A stretch of 64,000 bases of DNA from Alphaproteobacteria bacterium (GTDB lineage Bacteria; Pseudomonadota; Alphaproteobacteria; Rs-D84), in assembly GCA_017463185.1 (NCBI GenBank), contig JAFTPS010000009.1, forward strand, positions 1 through 64,000, read 5' to 3'. Both the position numbers and the translations under genes were made by a program. The notes beneath the pieces are model-generated. The model ran no database searches. It was not told the DNA's origin and saw only the letters and a list, made by a program, of their open reading frames with translations. Below are positions 62,184 to 64,000 of this stretch, one piece after another. How positions within the stretch are numbered: position 1 is the first letter of the stretch; each line of letters begins with the position of its first letter.

Positions 62184-64000
62184 TTGAAACATCGTATTGC
62201 GAATTTTTGTCGGTTTTCTGTGGTTTTAGCGACCTTTTTAGGTGGTGCGTCTGTGTCCGCGCAACAGGCACCAAATCCACGCAGTGCCACCGCAACTAAT
62301 GTTGCCCCTGCCCGCAGCGATGGTCGCATTGTTTCCCGTGGGAATGCAAAATCTGATTCCAGTCAAAATGTAATTTCCAGTTCGCGCAGCGCGATTCGTC
62401 GCCCCAGTGCGGTTGCATCACGCAGTGCGGTTAAATCGGTTTCTGCGCCTAGTGCACGCAATGCTGCGCGGGCGACCATTGTGGCAAATACGCGTCCCAC
62501 AGCAACAACGGCACGTGCCGCGTCCGATAATGTTGTGCGTGGTGCGGTATCACATACGGGCGCATCAAATGCACGCAGTGCGATTTCGGGGTTGACGGCA
62601 TCGCGTGCCGCGACCGCACGAGCAACCGCCGTGTTCAGTGATGTTTCAAAAATTGGTGGTGGATATGCATCATGTCGCGATTCGTATGCGACATGTATGG
62701 ATCAATTCTGTGCTAATGCAAATGACACATATCGTCGCTGTTATTGTAGCACACGTTTTACCGAATTTCGCGACACAGAAGATGCTTTGGACCAGGCAAA
62801 AGTTTTATTACAGAAGTTTGAAGATAATAATCTGAACGCGGTTGATAAAACCGCGGCAGAGGTGAACGCAATGTACACCGCCACCGTGGGCGAGGCGGCA
62901 ATAAAAAACGACACCAGTGGCGCACAATCTATATTGAATGAAATTGGTGATTTGTTGTCGGGCAAGAAAAAGGCAACCACAACATCCAATACCACATCGT
63001 TGGGGATTATGTCTTTGGATTTTTCATCTGATATTGGTGATGTTTGGGGCGAAGGTGGTGGTTCTTCTATCTTTTCCAGCGGGTCGTCTGCGGTGGATAT
63101 GACCAGTTTAGAGGGATTAGAATTATATGAAGCCGCCCATAAACAATGTATGTCGGTTATTGGCGATTCGTGTGAAAGCAGTGCCGTTTTGAATATGTCC
63201 AAAAGTGCATATGGCATTATGATTACCCAGGATTGCAATGCGTATGAAAAAAGCGTAAATGCCAAGCGCGAGGCGGTTGAATCCACCGTGCGCCAGGCCG
63301 AAAAATACCTGCGCGAGGCCCGCCTGGAAGAATATCGTGCACATAATTCCCAGGATGTAAACGAATGTATTGCCAAGGTTAAATCCGCGATTGTTGCTGA
63401 TACGGCCTGTGGTGAAAACTATAAACGTTGTTTGGATTATTCGGGTAAATATGTCAGTCCTGTAACTGGCGAGGCTACAATGTCTACCAGTCTGTTTAAG
63501 CTAACAGAACAGATTACGTTGACTGGCAGTAGTGATGTGTTAGGTGATAATCCTAGTTATGATTCTTTCCTGGATGAAAAGCGTAAATTTGCTGCGACGG
63601 CTTTGGATACTTGTCGTGATTTGGCGGATGTTGTGTGGACTGAATTTAAGCGCAGTGCATTGATTGAAATTGCCCAGGCACAAGAAGAACTTATAGAAGA
63701 TGTAAAGTCGTCTTGTGTAAGTACAATGGCCGAATGTTATGATACACAATCAAATGCGTTAAAGGAATTTGATAACACAACGGCCCAGGCGGCAGGTGCT
63801 ATTTCGGCATATGCTGCGAAATCTATGTGTCAAGATCGAGTTACTCGTTGTGCTGCATTGTATAGTCCAACAGGATGTGTTTTTGATAGTTCTTCAGGTA
63901 AATTGAAAAATGAAGGGACTTGCGGTTTGACTGCGTTGTTAGAGTATGTTAGAGTGGTGGATGATGTTCGTGTGGCCGAGGGATGTGCCGGCGCAATTGA
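62184..64000 (+). CDS. large exported Ser/Arg/Ala- and Cys-rich protein (partial)
   Basis: The gene is open to the window edge: at least 605 codons. It starts with TTG after GAGAGAATAG. A signal-like segment (FCRFSVVLATFLGGASVSA/Q) is followed by about 120 residues of Ser-Arg-Ala repeats (SRSAI, SRSAV, SARNAARA, NARSAI). From about residue 155 it has paired cysteines: YASCRDSYATCMDQFC, RRCYCSTRF, CMSVIGDSCESS, CGENYKRCLDY, CVSTMAECYD and CQDRVTRCAALYS. The middle is helical. No enzyme motif is visible. It is probably a periplasmic or surface structural protein of this lineage. Confidence 0.75.
   Translation, partial: MKHRIANFCRFSVVLATFLGGASVSAQQAPNPRSATATNVAPARSDGRIVSRGNAKSDSSQNVISSSRSAIRRPSAVASRSAVKSVSAPSARNAARATIVANTRPTATTARAASDNVVRGAVSHTGASNARSAISGLTASRAATARATAVFSDVSKIGGGYASCRDSYATCMDQFCANANDTYRRCYCSTRFTEFRDTEDALDQAKVLLQKFEDNNLNAVDKTAAEVNAMYTATVGEAAIKNDTSGAQSILNEIGDLLSGKKKATTTSNTTSLGIMSLDFSSDIGDVWGEGGGSSIFSSGSSAVDMTSLEGLELYEAAHKQCMSVIGDSCESSAVLNMSKSAYGIMITQDCNAYEKSVNAKREAVESTVRQAEKYLREARLEEYRAHNSQDVNECIAKVKSAIVADTACGENYKRCLDYSGKYVSPVTGEATMSTSLFKLTEQITLTGSSDVLGDNPSYDSFLDEKRKFAATALDTCRDLADVVWTEFKRSALIEIAQAQEELIEDVKSSCVSTMAECYDTQSNALKEFDNTTAQAAGAISAYAAKSMCQDRVTRCAALYSPTGCVFDSSSGKLKNEGTCGLTALLEYVRVVDDVRVAEGCAGAI

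Overview
The window looks like part of a compact chromosome from an Alphaproteobacterium, probably a host-associated, gut-type lineage with a reduced genome (RF32/Enterousia-like is my guess from gene style; I could not search). The support is a DUF1013/TrcR-type cell-cycle regulator, a UvrA whose first zinc module reads CPVSG (the alphaproteobacterial form as I remember it), an XRE regulator of a type common in that class, tight gene packing, moderate-to-low GC and the standard genetic code.

Layout. 0.1-3.1 kb: tRNA-Arg, an HTH-only regulator, a LysR-type regulator, TspO and a secreted Cys-rich protein. 3.4-10.5 kb: FtsB-like, Dus, RodZ-like, UvrA, a stand-alone SRP54 M-domain protein, three tandem small paralogues and RlmE. 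11-23 kb: XRE regulator, enolase, a 1716-aa autotransporter, a 1397-aa secreted Cys-rich repeat protein and RNase HI. 23-28.6 kb: transketolase, a YgjP-like metalloprotease, HisS and RF1. 28.7-32 kb: three secreted Cys-rich proteins and a short autotransporter. 32-41.6 kb: SDR reductase, AroK, MscL, a GT-rich gene desert, TlyA, another secreted Cys-rich protein, a guanylate-kinase-like protein, RpoD, TrcR and CysS. 42-48.5 kb is a plastic region: a DUF559 element beside tRNA-Ser, LeuS, a trypsin-like protease bracketed by a duplicated leuS 3' end, repeats, and two more secreted Cys-rich proteins. 48.6-64 kb: RpsI/RplM, an XRE regulator, GpmI, TadA, RsmD, L25, SecA, DnaE, RsmH, a membrane/helical protein pair and the start of a large exported protein.

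The most striking signal is outside the ordinary genes. Seven promoter-proximal leaders of about 170-250 nt fall into two families (A: 3 copies; B: 4 copies). Both families have the same logic: a strong hairpin X-loop-X', then a spacer, then a second copy of X fused to a terminator-like hairpin with a T-tract. X' can therefore pair with either copy of X, and X, X' and X2 covary between copies. This is the signature of a transcription-attenuation switch. The leaders stand in front of most of the secreted Cys-rich genes, the secreted protease and one XRE regulator, and one has no evident gene. Family B leaders also carry short ORFs starting MG(C/I)xNP.

The secreted Cys-rich proteins often share a C-terminal Cys-[S/T]D-x-x-G-T-[Y/F]-Cys motif. 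Together with the autotransporters, SecA and the protease they suggest a surface or envelope programme partly controlled by these switch RNAs.
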